Shown: positions 23,216-34,529, numbered from the stretch's first letter. The stretch: 64,000 bases of DNA from Ancistrus triradiatus (GCA_025084515.1 JAJAGP010001340.1:62001-126000); one strand, 5' to 3'. Notes: generated by a model from the letters alone, not told the origin. A program made the numbers and translations.

Positions 23216-23639
23216 TTCCCTTGCCACATACATTAGTTGTTGTAGTACAGCAGTACTAATGACACGTGTAACAGCGTCTCTGGTGCAGGAACTTTTATTA
23301 CACACAAGGCATCAGTACGAGCTGTCCTCAATGGTGTGCAACGTTTGACTCTTTATAAGTGCAGAGATGATGAGGTTGAGCAGGTTTTAAACACTCAGGT
23401 GAATTATGTGCACTGGTTCTGTGCTCCACAGCGCGAGAACAGTGCGGATTAGTTTCCATTTGCGGTGAAAAGATGACCACGGGGTCAATGGGGGCATGGG
23501 ACGACGATAAATACAGTGTCTTTGCAAGGCAAAATGTTAAACTTCACATTTTCTGGACACTTTGCGTTACCTGCTCTTTCTCTAATATCTGCTTGCATCA
23601 TAAATACAACATTGAGTATTTGTGACAGGAACAAGGTCA
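23216..23639. other. No recognisable gene
   Basis: Unassigned; the bases around 23400-23500 are less AT-rich but hold no convincing frame. Confidence 0.4.
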
Positions 23640-23850
23640 CATCGATACTAGTCAATCACATTCACACCAGGTCTCTTTTGAATGACCAATTAACCTAATG
23701 CATGTCTTTGGGGTGTAGGAGGAAACCAGAACACCTGGAGTAAACCCACACAGACACGGAGAGGACATGCACTCCATACAGGCGGAGTCTGAGTTCGATA
23801 TCAAACTGGGGATCTCTGGAGATGTAAGGCATGCACCATTGTGCTGTCCC
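23640..23850 (-). mobile_element. S1 tRNA-derived SINE
   Basis: Minus S1 body and head: 'ccaattaacctaatgcatg', 'gtaggaggaaaccagaaca', 'cacagacacggagaggaca', 'aactggggatctctgg'. The head is worn. Confidence 0.75.
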
Positions 23851-23904
23851 CAGAAAAATTATAACACAAGATCCTTATTCTCTGGGCTTCCCATATAGGC
23901 TGGT

Positions 23905-24115
23905 TTTGCATCTAGCACTCCCAAAGGGTGAAGCCAGTTCAACTCATGACTGTCGTGATCATAACTGACACCTTTGAGATGAACTGGAATGCCAACACTG
24001 AGCCAAGGTTTATTGACAAACCAAACCTCAGAGCCATGTTCACAAAGGAACCCCTTCTCAGAAGAGTGAAAGCTATTGTAGCAGCAAACAGGGAACAGAC
24101 TACATACTACCCCTG
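23905..24115 (+). pseudogene. Tc1-like transposase C-terminal fragment
   Basis: Plus-strand text matches the end of a Tc1-family transposase: a 'gagatgaactggaatgcca' block (after the catalytic E), then 'ccccttctcagaagagtgaa' and 'gctattgtagcagcaaac' (the L-x-RRVKAIVAANRE tail). Upstream catalytic parts are absent. The family is not clearly one of T1-T10. Confidence 0.55.
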
Positions 24116-24699
24116 GATTAAAGTTTTAGCTGTCCCCAAAAGGTTGGCTACAAAATGCACTTATCAGCAAGAAGTTCTCCAGATCATTCGTTACAAAATA
24201 AAGACAGCTAATTTAAGCCGGCGTTTACATCGGTGTTAGGACAACACAAAGATGAGTCCAGATGGGATTGAGATTAATGCCACTTTAGCATTCGTCCAGT
24301 CTGAGAGAAATTAACGATCATGACAAATGAGAGCATGTGAATGTGCTCAGACTTCCCATGGAATGCAAAGCAGCAAGCTTGAGCCAGCAAAGGAGTCTGA
24401 GCAAGTTCTATCTATGGCAGTCTAATCCGTTCATAACAAAAGAAGACATTCCTGCATCATTTAAACCGGGCCATGATTTAACATGCCGACTGTGAAGTGA
24501 GCCGACGTACTTTGGTGACTCATTTACTGGAGGTGTGTAATTGTGAAAATCAGGGGTAAGATCGTCATGCAAACAAACACATTCAGTTATGATTTAAGTA
24601 TAACCCACTCTGTTCACAATCTACCCTCACTAGTTTCCTCTTCATTGTAATCCTTATAGGTCAGAAAAGATTTATATTACAGTTACTATTAATCCACTC
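24116..24699. other. No recognisable gene
   Basis: Unassigned AT-rich sequence. Confidence 0.4.
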
Positions 24700-24803
24700 A
24701 TCCATTCACTTTCTTATCCGCTTAATCCTGAACAGGGCAGTTGGTGCCTAGCCGGTGGCATAGGGCGCATGGCAGAGACAACCCTAGACAGGGAACCAAT
24801 CCA
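24700..24803 (-). mobile_element. S1 SINE, 3' tail
   Basis: 'cactttcttatccgcttaat', 'cctagccggtggcataggg', 'ctagacagggaaccaatcc': the S1 3' end, stopping abruptly where T4 sequence starts. Confidence 0.75.
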
Positions 24804-25575
24804 TCGCTTCTTCCGCAGCCATGCCTTTTTAATGTGTGCAGCATGTGGTTTAGCATTGTCTTGTTGAAAAATCGATGGACGTCTCTGGAAAAGATGTAAT
24901 TTTGAAGGCAGCATATGTTGCCCAAGATCTTAGTGTACTTTTCTGCATTAATTCTACCATCACAGAAGTGTAAACCTTTACCAAGGGTACTGACACAACC
25001 CCATACCAAGACAGAGCCAGGGTTTTGGACTTGTTGCTGATAACAGTCTGGATGGTCCTTTGGTTCGGAGCACACGGCGTCCATTTCTTCCAAAAAAGAT
25101 CTGGAATATTGATTGGTCTGACCACAATACACATTTCCACTGTGTGATGGTCCATCCCAGATGCCTCCGAGCCCAGATTATTCGATGCCGCTTCTGGACA
25201 TTGTTAACATAAGGCTTCTTTTTGGCACAGTTAAGTTTTATGTGGCATCTGTGAATGTAACTCCATATTTTAATGCTTGAACAAAGGTTTGCCAAAGTAA
25301 TCCCTTGCCCATGTGAGATCGGAGATCCTCTGCCCATATTTGCTCATTAAAGACTGAGCCTTTCATGGATACTGCTTGACTACATGATTGTAATCATGAT
25401 TACAATCACTTGTTGACATCACCTGTTTAAAAATCACATCATTATTACATTTTTTAATTAATTACTAGCTATAAATTGCCCCTGTCCCAACTTTTTTTTT
25501 GAATGTTCAGGCTAGAAATGCAGGAATGGATGTTTATTAACAAATGACATGAAATTGACCAGATAAAACATGAAA
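24804..25575 (-). pseudogene. T4 Tc1/mariner transposase fossil
   Basis: Minus frames between 25337 and 24714 hold, in order: KRHRIIWARRHLGWTITQW, VLWSDQS (first catalytic Asp), GSVLVWGCVSTLGKGLHFCD, INAEKYTKILG, and FQQDNAKPHAAHIKKAW (second catalytic Asp retained). The third acidic residue region is lost where the S1 tail abuts. Frames switch at least twice. The upstream noncoding end (25485-25575) keeps 'gtcccaactttttttt', the inner part of the T4 terminus. Confidence 0.85.
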
Positions 25576-26174
25576 TATTGGTATACTTCTGTATTATATA
25601 TATTAACACTGTCGGTACTTTTACTTAAAAATAAGGTTTCTGTATCTCTGACAGCACCGCTGATGATCTCTGGTTCTGTTTATGTTTTTGAAGTCCATCC
25701 CCAACCTGAAAGACAACTGGAACATTCACGGTTTCTAAATATCAAAAGTTTCTGAATCCACTTTTTTTTCTTTTGTGTCTGGGTCAACTTTTGTTTCTAA
25801 TCTTGTATCTGTCTCAGTCCTAACCCTTTGGCACATTTCATATATCCAGCTTGTTACTGACATCTAACACTGTGCATATCACATCCCCCTGACCCCCTGA
25901 TCGGTGCTGTCAGGTTTAGTTGATGAAAATGTGCCTTTGTCACCCCCACAGAAGGCTTACTCACAACAAAACCATTATTCACATGTATTTCTTACGGAAC
26001 TAATTTCTCCCACCTGCTTGCCCACCTACTGTTCCCCACTTCCATGTTCCAGTGACATTTTTGCAGACTTTCGATAAAAAAAAACATTGTTGCTCTATTA
26101 TATGCTAATGAAGCTTTATGGTAGAGAATCACAGGCTGTGTGGATTGGAGAGAAGGTCAATTATGCTAGGCTTA
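25576..26174. other. No recognisable gene
   Basis: Unassigned sequence. Confidence 0.4.
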
Positions 26175-26350
26175 TGTACTGCACAATAACAGCAGTGGCA
26201 CAGTAGTGGTATGAAATACAAATTAGAAAATTCAAAGTTCAGTTCCAATCCCAGCTCCCACTGGGAACATCATGCTGCCACTGTTGAGCGAGGCCCTTAA
26301 CTCACAACCTCCCACATCAATGACAAGGTGCTCTTCATAAGAACATCTGT
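26175..26350 (+). mobile_element. S2 tRNA-derived SINE, degenerate
   Basis: A tRNA-like head ('agcagtggcacagtagtggt' A-box area, 'agttccaatccca' B-box area), then 'gagcgaggcccttaactca' and 'aagaacatctgttaaaagc' typical of the S2 body. Confidence 0.55.
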
Positions 26351-26771
26351 TAAAAGCTGTAAATGAGTCATAATTCAGTCAACACCTGTTTTTCTGGCCA
26401 CATAGACGTTCTAATTCTTTGCATGTCCATATCAGAAGATTGCAGCAGAGTAAAAATTAAGAACTTTGAGTCCTCCCACAAGTTTCAGCCCCTGTTACAT
26501 GTCTTACGTTAGAGCATTGTTGGTATTGAGTCATTCCTCATCAAATGTCCATGAGATGTTTTTCAAAAGCCATTCCCAGTCTGTAATATTCCATGTTTAG
26601 CCCCTGGAGATTTCTGAGGCAGTTTTAGACTTCCATTTGCTTGTACGCCATTTAGAAGATGCCTTATCCAGAGTGACTTGCTGCACTACCAATGTCTCTA
26701 AAACCATTTCCCTGAGCTCTCACCAGTTTCATGAATTTGTTAAAGGTTAACATCCAGCTGCCTCCTGCTGT
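26351..26771. other. Mostly unassigned; S2 tail trace
   Basis: 'gccatttagaagatgccttatccagagtg' near 26648-26677 is a worn minus S2 tail. The rest is unrecognised. Confidence 0.4.
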
Positions 26772-27110
26772 CCTAATATTAAAACCACTGACAGGTAAAG
26801 TGAATAACATTGACACTTCTATGCTCTGGGCAATGCTCTGCTGGGACATCTTGAGTCCCAGTGAGTTCTCTGTTGGCAGTGGCCTCTTTCAGCAGGCGCC
26901 CTGCCACAGAGTAACATTGTTCAGGAATAGTGTGAGGACAACAAGTTCAAGGCATTGACCTGGCCTACAAATTCCCCAGACCAACAAGTCTGATCCATGG
27001 AGGCCCCAACTCGACTTGTGTCCATGCCTTGACTGGTCAGAGCCATGGTGGTGTGACAGGGACCTACACAATATGGGCTAGGTGGATTTAAAATAATGGC
27101 TGATAGGTGC
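26772..27110 (+). pseudogene. T9 Tc1-like element, internally deleted
   Basis: The left end has 'attaaaaccactgacaggt' and 'aagtgaataacattgac'. The right end has 'acctacacaatatgggctag' and 'aataatggctgataggtgca', the inverted partner. Between lie catalytic-domain remnants: SGLFQQ directly followed by APCH (26877-26903), 'cattgacctggcctacaaat' and 'accaacaagtctgatcc'. Families of this kind read QQDNAPCH, so the catalytic Asp and the next Asn are missing. About 340 bp remain of a unit that is normally over 1 kb. Confidence 0.75.
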
Positions 27111-27409
27111 AATATGTACTGTATCATACATGTATGTGCTACCCAGTGCATGATGTTAGAGCAGTGGTTCCCAGGCTTTTTTCCTTGGAGCCCCCTACGA
27201 GTATCTAAGAAAAGCTGCACCCCAGCCTCAGCTCACACACATGAAGTGATTCATTGCAAATCTTTATTGGCAAAAAATAAATTAAATTATAGCTTTTGAC
27301 ATTCTCTCTTGGGTTACTTTCATAGCTTTATTTCTTTTTTTGTTTTGGCTCCTTTTGCCTTTTCAAGACAGCTAAACATTTAGCAAAAAATTTTATTTTA
27401 ACAATAAAT
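27111..27409. other. No recognisable gene
   Basis: Unassigned. Confidence 0.4.
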
Positions 27410-27552
27410 ATGTCTTTGGACTGTGTAAGGAAACCAGAGCACCTGGAGTAATTCCAGACACAGTAAACAGACACGGGGAGGACATGTTAACTCCACACAA
27501 AATGATGGAACCCAGGACCTTCATGCTGTGAGGTGGTGGTGCTACCCAAAAG
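27410..27552 (-). mobile_element. S1 SINE, 5' half
   Basis: Minus S1: 'ctttggactgtgtaaggaaa', 'agagcacctggagtaattcc', 'cacggggaggacatgttaac', 'ctgtgaggtggtggtgctac'. The part between body and head is shortened. Confidence 0.7.
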
Positions 27553-27885
27553 GCAAAACAAAGCTTGTTTAATGTTGTTCTCAATACACAAATTTAGCCT
27601 TTTCTACCCATACAACAAAACTATGGATCATTTTTCCTTAAGCACTGTACAAATCTGCTTTGTGTTATGCTGCTTTCTCAACTTTGTGTTATTAGCTCAC
27701 AGTCTTTAGGCAATCTGTTTGATTTTTTTTTTTCACATTTTATCGCTGCTTTTTCCTGGTCAGGCTTGCAGGGACTCTGACTCCTACCTCCAGAGAGTTA
27801 CATATTTTTGCAAATATTTTTTTGGCAAAAATTAACTTCAATTACTTTCAATTTCTCTTGAGTACTCTTGATTCAAACTCAGTGC
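27553..27885. other. No recognisable gene
   Basis: Unassigned, with A- and T-runs. Confidence 0.4.
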
Positions 27886-28065
27886 ATCTCAGACCAAACA
27901 AAGCTTCCAAGGGTCTCCCAAGGTTTCTTTCTCATAACGTTTAGGGAGTTTTTCCTTGCCACTGTTTCCCTAGGCTTGCTCAATTTGGAATTGGCAGTAT
28001 TTGCTTTGAGACAATGCTTCATTGTAAGAAGCGCTATATAAATAAATCTAACTTGACTTCACAAA
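27886..28065 (+). repeat. R1 repeat, plus copy
   Basis: 'cccaaggtttctttctcata', 'agggagtttttccttgcc', 'taggcttgctcaatttgg', 'caatgcttcattgtaaga' and an 'aataaatctaacttgact' tail. The 5' portion is truncated. Confidence 0.8.
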
Positions 28066-28403
28066 GCCTTGCACACTCTCTCTTTTGTTTTCGGACCCCA
28101 GGTTAAGAACCTTGGTGTTAGAGTATACCTAACTATAGTGAACTATGATTACCATATTTACTTAATATGTTTAACAGATTGCTATGTTTATTCCTTATTT
28201 ATGTCCTGTCATGCTCGTTAGCTCATCTTTGTACTAGAGACTGTTCTAATTCGGCTGATGTGTTTAGAGACTTTTTTGTACAAGTTCTGCATGCTTATGT
28301 GTATGCCTTTCCACTACTTATTTGTAACAAGCTGTAAATGGCGTACATACGTGTATGTGTCAGTCCTATTGTAAATTAAATTGAGAATACCTTTTGTGTT
28401 TAT
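28066..28403. other. No recognisable gene
   Basis: Unassigned. Confidence 0.4.
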
Positions 28404-28500
28404 GTTACAGTAGCCCAAAAAGACTGTGACTATGGTAATGTTGGTTAATGTCCATTTTTGTCAACGTCCTGCTTCACATTAAATGGCGCATACCTGTATA
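28404..28500 (+). repeat. Short repeat shared with 3085-3200
   Basis: Same order of phrases as the 3.1-kb copy: 'acagtagcccaaaaagactg', 'taatgtccatttttgtcaa' and 'aatggcgcatacctgtat'. Confidence 0.5.
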
Positions 28501-29559
28501 GACTTTAGAGCTGATATGGAGTACAATATTAAAACATCACAGTTTTGCTATTTTCAATTTCTTATTTTCTCCATGGTAAACACGTTTATTTTAATGTCAG
28601 CCGGAGCCTTCTGCCATTATAGCCATTTTTTAGCCCTCACAGTATCTGCAATATGCAACAATATACAGTATGTACTAAAGAAAACACCCGCCTTTGTAGC
28701 TGCCGTGTTAGAGGAACGAAGGGGAGATTGGGTGGTTTATAATGAGCACTTCTGGGATTACTGCACTGCAACAGAGTCTGCCCTGTAATGTGCACTGCAG
28801 CAAATGCCAGCGAAAAGAGAGAGAGAGAGAGACGGCGAGAGAGAAGGAGAGAGTCAGGGAGAGATCATGTGCAATATGAATAAATAAAGAAGCAGAGATT
28901 TTTTTCAGTGCCTGATATTAAAGTTTATGTTTGGAGTCAACCTGTGCACTGGATCAGGCTTATCAAGGCTGGATTAAAAAACAAAAAACAAAACAACAGC
29001 ATCTCTGCTTATGTTGCCTGCACACAGCCAACCAAATGCACAGTCATTCCTCGCAGTGCAGCAATCTAGTAATATACTGAAATCAAATCTGCCCTCATAA
29101 AGGGAATGGAACAAGCAGCAAGCCTACATCTGAACAGTTCTGAAGGTGTTTTGCCATAAACCTTGCTTTGATGATTAGTTGATATTGTCTCCTGGATATG
29201 CTGTGCCGCCATCACAGCCTACTTTTAAATTAGATGAAGGCGAGTGCTAGCATGGGTTAAGTATCCGCAACATCTATAACAGTGCAGGCAAGGGAGAGGG
29301 GACTCGAGAGAGTGTTATTTATCTATTGATTTATCTACCCAAGTCACCTACTTACACCCAAATCAACCTTTAAAATGTTAAGGAATTGTATACAACGTTC
29401 CCGTGTACAAATGGTTTTTTATTATAAAAAAGAATTATAACAGTATATACAATATAATAAATACTGTACATTGAGTATATAAATGAACTAATGCCTGCAG
29501 TTAAGTCTGGCTTTAAATAGGAAAAAGGCAAAAACATTAATTAATTCGTTTCCATTCAT
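28501..29559. other. Unassigned; GA-rich tract
   Basis: A purine tract (GAGA with interruptions) lies at 28818-28865. A 101-codon frame at 28483-28788 begins in the shared repeat and shows no domain. A spread of AT-rich runs follows. Confidence 0.4.
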
Positions 29560-29900
29560 TTTACTTTTTCCTACATTCCGTTTAATCCAGGACAGTGTCG
29601 CAGGAGAGCCGGTGTCCAGCGTAGTGCACAGGTTGCCAGGCAGGAACAACCCAGAAAGGGCCCCAATTCCCATTTGTAGAGCAACATAAGACTCAACACA
29701 ATAAGGGCCCAATTTTAGTAGCATTTGTCTTTTGACTGTGGAAGGAATCGGAGCCCACCCGGAGTAAAACACCAAGTGGACACAGGGTAGGACATGCAAC
29801 TTCCCCTCCACACAGAAAGACCCAGACCGCCTCCACCTGGAATCAAAACCCAGGGTAAACCCTTCTCACTTGGAGGCTACCAGTGCTACCCCACTCAGGA
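29560..29900 (-). mobile_element. S1 tRNA-derived SINE, noisy copy
   Basis: Minus S1 from 'acattccgtttaatccagga' to 'ctcacttggaggctaccagtg'. Many single-base insertions relative to other copies (e.g. 'ggagcccacccggagtaaaa') make this copy longer than usual. Confidence 0.7.
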
Positions 29901-29959
29901 CCATTTAATCCCAACATGATTCTTTCCTAAATATTCTAAATATTCTAAAAGTGTACATT

Positions 29960-30180
29960 GTGTTTTACGGAATGCTCATCACTCTCTGTCCACACGGGCT
30001 CCCACAATTCCAAGTCAGCACTCTCTGTCCACAGTGCCCATAAATGTTTGATGGGGTTTAGGTCAGGTAACTGTGGAGGAAACTCCATGAAAGTCAGCAC
30101 TTTTTGGCCATCTGTGATCTTCAAGTAGCATTCTGAGGTGTATTTTGAGTCATTATATTTGCAATGAAAAACTAAATTGT
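29960..30180 (-). mobile_element. Tc1-like fragment
   Basis: 'tttgatggggtttaggtcag' followed by 'ggaggaaactccatgaaa' reads on minus as the 'PDLNPIK' stretch around the third catalytic acid of Tc1 transposases. A short phrase ('agcactctctgtccacag' or close to it) occurs twice just before. No termini seen. Confidence 0.45.
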
Positions 30181-30988
30181 ATTCAAATCAAGAAAAATGC
30201 TAAATAGTCATGTAGTCAGCAGAAGTCTCAGATTTGGGCCCCCATGATTTATTACACTATAACGCTGGACGTTTGGGACACTGTGGAACACAGAGGTTTT
30301 ATATTGTCCGATAAATTAAACAGCAATTGAAAGAGCCAAAGTAATAAATGAGATCTCTCAAAGTTTTGTTAAGAACTAAATTACTACATAAGTATTTTGA
30401 AAGAATCAATGCAGGAAGAAAAATGTAGCTGGATCACAAAACCAGTGAAGCATTAACCAATTTTCAGCAAAGCAGCAGAAGTGGAGAGAATCGAAATGTG
30501 TGGAATAAATAAAAATCAGAAATGCAGATGGGGGGGGGGTATTGTCCCTAGTAAAATTTAATGTTTTAACAGAGAGGAAAGAGAACTAATCAGGTCGTCC
30601 CCTGTAAAATCCTGGAGATATTTTTGGCCTTTCGTGAAATGGTTTAATAATAATTTCATAGAAATTGCCCTGAATGACTAATGGCATGCCCTGTGATCTC
30701 TGATCTATCCAATCCGTTCCCATCCGTCCCCATCCCATCCCATCCATCCCATCAATCATCCTTCATCACCCTTGAACCCTCCCTTGAACTAACTTTTTCC
30801 AACAACATTTTTTTATAAATCGGTATTTCTTCCTTGTCATAAATCTGTACAAAACCAGTTCATGATACTAAAAGTTCCTGGGAAACACTCATTATTCATT
30901 TGCAAATTAAAACACACACCGAAAAACAAAAACATTAGAGTAGTGGATTGCCAACAACATATTTTCACCTCCCACTGCTTGGGAAAAT
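30181..30988. other. Unassigned; G-run and CATCC tract
   Basis: A G9 run at about 30531-30539 and an irregular CATCC-rich tract at 30715-30765. No gene recognised. Confidence 0.4.
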
Positions 30989-31286
30989 TGTCACACCCCT
31001 GCCTAATCAAAAACTCTGGCCTTTTCCCCTCTCATCTAATCAAATCCTGCGTCCATTTGGGTGAGGAAGGCCAGGAGACTCTTCACTAGGCCAATCCGGG
31101 AGCTTCACAGGTTCCGGGTGGCCGATTGTTTACAGGTGTGAGACACTCTTCATAAGCACAGTTTCTTGTGGCATTCAAGGCGAAGGATTGTCTCGTTTCC
31201 AGTCCCCGTGCTGAGGTCGTCTTTTTGTTAATAAATCTTCTCAGTTTTACCTGGAATCTGCGTGTGTCTCACTCTTGCCCGTCACA
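30989..31286 (+). mobile_element. Possible solo LTR
   Basis: Begins TGTCACACCCCTGCC and ends near CCCGTCACA. It is richer in GC than its surroundings. A polyadenylation-like AATAAA sits at about 31230, in the expected place upstream of a U5-like end. No matching flanking duplication is evident and there is no internal region, so the call is tentative. Confidence 0.45.
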
Positions 31287-31599
31287 CTTGTTACAGAAAA
31301 CATCACATGTAGCTCTGGTGTAACCAATTACAGTCACAAGTGCCCTTATTAGGTTATTTCCATATGCATGCAATTAAAGTGTCATATGATCTCAATATAA
31401 ATACACCATTTTATGGAAGGTTTGACATCGTAAAGACGTGTCAGGGGCCGCATGATACCGCTGTCACTGCTGGGGGCAACAGGTGTACATGCTGCTGTTC
31501 TGGCTTCTTCTATTGGAGAGGTCTAAGCACATCTCAACATAGACATACCTAGACCTATACCTGCTTCTGTCTGGCCACTCTTTTACCAAGGCCCTTCAC
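31287..31599. other. No recognisable gene
   Basis: Unassigned. Confidence 0.4.
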
Positions 31600-32092
31600 C
31601 CCTGATTACTTAGTTTGGTTTCTTCCATTTAAGAATTATGAAGGTCAGTGTGGCCAAATTTTTTGTAGCAGACTGGGCCTCCAAGCACTCCTGTCTCTGA
31701 GCTCTACAGGCAGTTCTTTCCTCCCCATGGTTTGATTTTTGCTCTGATATACATTGTTAGCTGTGAGACCTTATAATGATAGGTGTGTGTCTTTCGAAAT
31801 CATGTCCAGTCAACTGAATTTACTACAGGTGGACTCCAATTAAGGTGTAGAAACATCTCAAAGATGATGAAGAGAAATGGGAGGCCCCTGGAACTACATT
31901 TCAGGTGTCGTGGCAAAGGTTCTGAGTACTTTTTTTGAATAGTTTTTCCTTAAATAAAGCTGCAAACATTTCTCAAATTCTGTCTTCATTTTCTGATTAT
32001 GGGGTATTGAATGCAGAATATGGGAGACAACTTGAATTTTGTTTTGTTTTAGCACAAGGCCACAACATAAATGTGAAAAAAGTGAACTGTGC
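31600..32092 (-). pseudogene. T10 Tc1-like element, 5' end remnant
   Basis: Plus text 'ctctgatatacattgttagc', 'tgagaccttataatgatagg', 'caggtggactccaattaagg', 'tgattatggggtattgaatg' and 'aaaaaagtgaactgtgc' follows the noncoding leader of a widespread fish Tc1 family. The minus strand at about 31730-31640 holds the first residues of the frame (GRKELPVELRDRS). The rest of the transposase is gone. Confidence 0.7.
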
Positions 32093-32096
32093 ATTG

Positions 32097-32124
32097 AATA
32101 GATAGATAGATAGATAGATAGATA
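32097..32124. repeat. (GATA)n microsatellite
   Basis: About 28 bases of uninterrupted GATA, directly next to the T10 end. Confidence 0.95.
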
Positions 32125-33204
32125 AAATTATAAGGGAAGTTCCTCCTTCATTGGGGCTTCCTTGATTACTGGTTTTACTTCGAGGGTGAAATCAGTATCA
32201 CACAGTGTCTAGGTCCAAACCAACTGGTCCCATGACAATACTGATGGTGATAGTTATAAAAAAGATATATCCCAATCTTTCAACATTACACTGAGCACCA
32301 TACAATATATAATTCCAATACAGAACTGGAAAGAATATAGCACAGCAGTGTCTCTACTTGGGCAAAGGCATCCATAAACTTCTTAACTTCCATTGGGTTT
32401 TTTAAATAAAGATGATAATAAAAAAAAGCAACCAAGGAGGTTTCTTCTCTGAAGGAGCTGGAATGAGATTTGACAGATGACAATGGACATTCCACAAACC
32501 TGCCCTTTAAGAAGGGGTGACGAGAATAAAGCATTTCTTGGAAAAAGCTATTTGAATTCAACTGGAATTTGCCATAAGACATATTGGAGACTCACCAAAA
32601 TAGATCTTTTTGGCCTCGTTGCAAACCGCTATACAAGGCACAAACCAAACCCTGCTTATCATCCTGAGAATACGATGCTTTTCTTCTGATGTGATTGTAA
32701 AAATGGACAGTGTTGAAGGCAACATGGTTTGAGCCAATTACATGGCAATTGTCAAAGAAACTAGGGCAGACATTTGCCTTATGGCAACAGCCATAAGCAC
32801 ACATGCACAAGATGCACAGGAGTGATTCAAAAGCAAGAACCTCAACGTATTAGTGACCATAACCCAGACCTTAAACTGGGAATCTGTGACAAAATTTGAA
32901 AATTGCTGTTCAGCAACAAAGCAGTATGGCAGTTCTAGCAATTTTGCCAGGAACAGCATGCGAAGAAACATAACCTAATTCCAGTCAAAGGTATTGATGG
33001 GTGGTATTTATGCAGTGAATGGCTTTTTCCTTAATTAACCTTTTTGACTCAATAAAAAATCTAATTAAACTTGTTCTGAAATATGTCAGCCAAATAGTAA
33101 ACAAACCAGTCCCTTTTTAATTCCAAGCTGTAACATTACAAAATGGTACAAAAAGTTCAAAGAGGTGAACGCTTATGCAACACACCACTTATATATAGGG
33201 TTAG
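32125..33204. other. No recognisable gene
   Basis: Unassigned AT-rich sequence. Several overlapping frames of 70-98 codons on both strands lack any motif. Confidence 0.4.
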
Positions 33205-33490
33205 TATCTGGTATCCCCATTGTGCAGCAATAACTATAACTAAACGCTAACTGTTGATCAGCCCTGCACATTGGAAGGAAGGAATTTATTTTTGTCCATT
33301 GCTCTGTTCAGAACAGCTTCAACTCTGGGATGTTGGTGGGTTCCCCACATTCCTCACACTCTTTGTCTGCAGGCTGTTTAGTTAGATGGTATGTGCAAAA
33401 TACCATCCACATGAATGTGTTTCCCAGAGCATCACACTGTCAATGTTACATGCATCACCTGTCAGTGATTTTAATATTATGACTGATGTG
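33205..33490 (-). mobile_element. Tc1-like fragments
   Basis: 'cagaacagcttcaactctgggatgttggtggg' at about 33309-33340 is the reverse complement of the transposase 3' part also seen at 39310. Near 33460-33485 'ctgtcagtgattttaatatt' resembles a T9-type terminus. This looks like pieces of two families. Confidence 0.5.
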
Positions 33491-33644
33491 TATACTGTAT
33501 GTGACTGTGTAGTGCATTTTAAACAAAAACACCTACCTTTTATGTGTCAAATATGACTAAGCAAAAATGTAATTTATCGTGATAAATGCCAAAAAGGCAG
33601 TAAAACACTTAGTTTGACCGCAGTTGCATTTATATAACCATATA

Positions 33645-33966
33645 CAGGCCACCATTAGATTAGATATACCACTGTTTTTGTATAATGACCATATATAATT
33701 ATTTCTCAGTAACTTTATTAGAATACAGAATACAACCATACAACTAAAGGAAATTTGTATGCAGTATTGAAAAACTAAACAAAACAGCTTCTGTAGGCTA
33801 CAGTGGCAAGTATTTATTGTGACCTCCTCTTATACAGTCTGAAGAAGCTTGGGAATGAAGCGGGAATGCACGTTTAGGAAGGGTAGCAGCCAAGAAACAG
33901 ATTTTTCAGAAAGGAATAGTATGAAAAGGCTACGTTGTGCTAAAGCTCCCAAAAAATTGGAATGAG
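33645..33966 (+). pseudogene. T7 Tc1-like fragment
   Basis: Inner T7 arm ('ccactgtttttgtataatgaccatat'), then 'ggtagcagccaagaaaca' and 'gaaaaggctacgttgtgcta', which is the plus-strand counterpart of the transposase trace at 8124-8080 (KRLRxAKAxK). It stops at about 33966 where tRNA-like sequence begins. Confidence 0.65.
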
Positions 33967-33967
33967 C

Positions 33968-34006
33968 TCCCAGGTGGTCTAGTTGTTAGGATTTGGCACT
34001 TTCACT
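33968..34006 (+). pseudogene. tRNA-Glu-like 5' fragment
   Basis: TCCCAGGTGGTCTAGTTGTT followed by AGGATTTGGCACTTTCAC lines up with the acceptor strand, D arm (A box) and anticodon arm of eukaryotic tRNA-Glu. There are few substitutions and the loop reads TTC at the anticodon position. The 3' half, with the T arm and B box, is missing; instead 'aaggatttggcactttca' is repeated. It cannot make a functional tRNA. It could be a tRNA pseudogene or the head of an unnamed SINE. Confidence 0.6.
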
Positions 34007-34097
34007 CAAGGATTTGGCACTTTCAAGAGCAGAATGTTGTTGTTGACGAAGTCTCAGTCAAATTTGGGCTTTATCAAGAAGTGGTTGCGTTACTGAC

Positions 34098-34529
34098 TGT
34101 CGCGCTTGGGCAAAAAGCGGGAGATGAACACTAGAAGACGGTATAGAACAGAGCTTTATTAAGAAACTGAAAAAACACTGGAGAACTGAGTGCTATAGCC
34201 AAACTAAGACCTGGGCAGAGAGACTCCATAACAATCCAAAACACAGTGAAGAGGAATGGCATGAAACACATGAGGAAGAAGGAAACCGAACAGGGACCGA
34301 AACCGTAACAGCGTGAACCGTACAAAAGCGAAACTTACTCAAATCAAAACTTACTCATTTCCAAGCAAAGGAAAGGCAGGGTTTAAATAACCAAACTAAT
34401 GAGACAGAATCTACACAGCTGAAATAAATCATGAAGTCAGAACGTAAATAAAGGTGAGACGCATAGGGTTGACGTTGAAGGAGCGATGAATGTTCGGTAG
34501 TGTAGTCTAGTAGGACCGCGGTCATGACA
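34098..34529 (-). mobile_element. Solo LTR, Ty3/gypsy-like
   Basis: A 432-bp unit starting TGTCGCGC and ending TCATGACA on plus. On minus it therefore opens TGTCATGACCGCGG and closes GCGCGACA, the TG...CA layout of an LTR. An AATAAAGCTC polyadenylation-like signal is on minus at about 34158, near the 3' end. The flanking 5-mers are CTGAC and CCGAC, matching at four of five. No internal region remains, so this is a recombination relic. Confidence 0.75.

Noticed and set aside
28483..28788. 101-codon plus frame
   Set aside because: Begins inside a dispersed repeat and has no domain; no upstream exon or promoter evidence.
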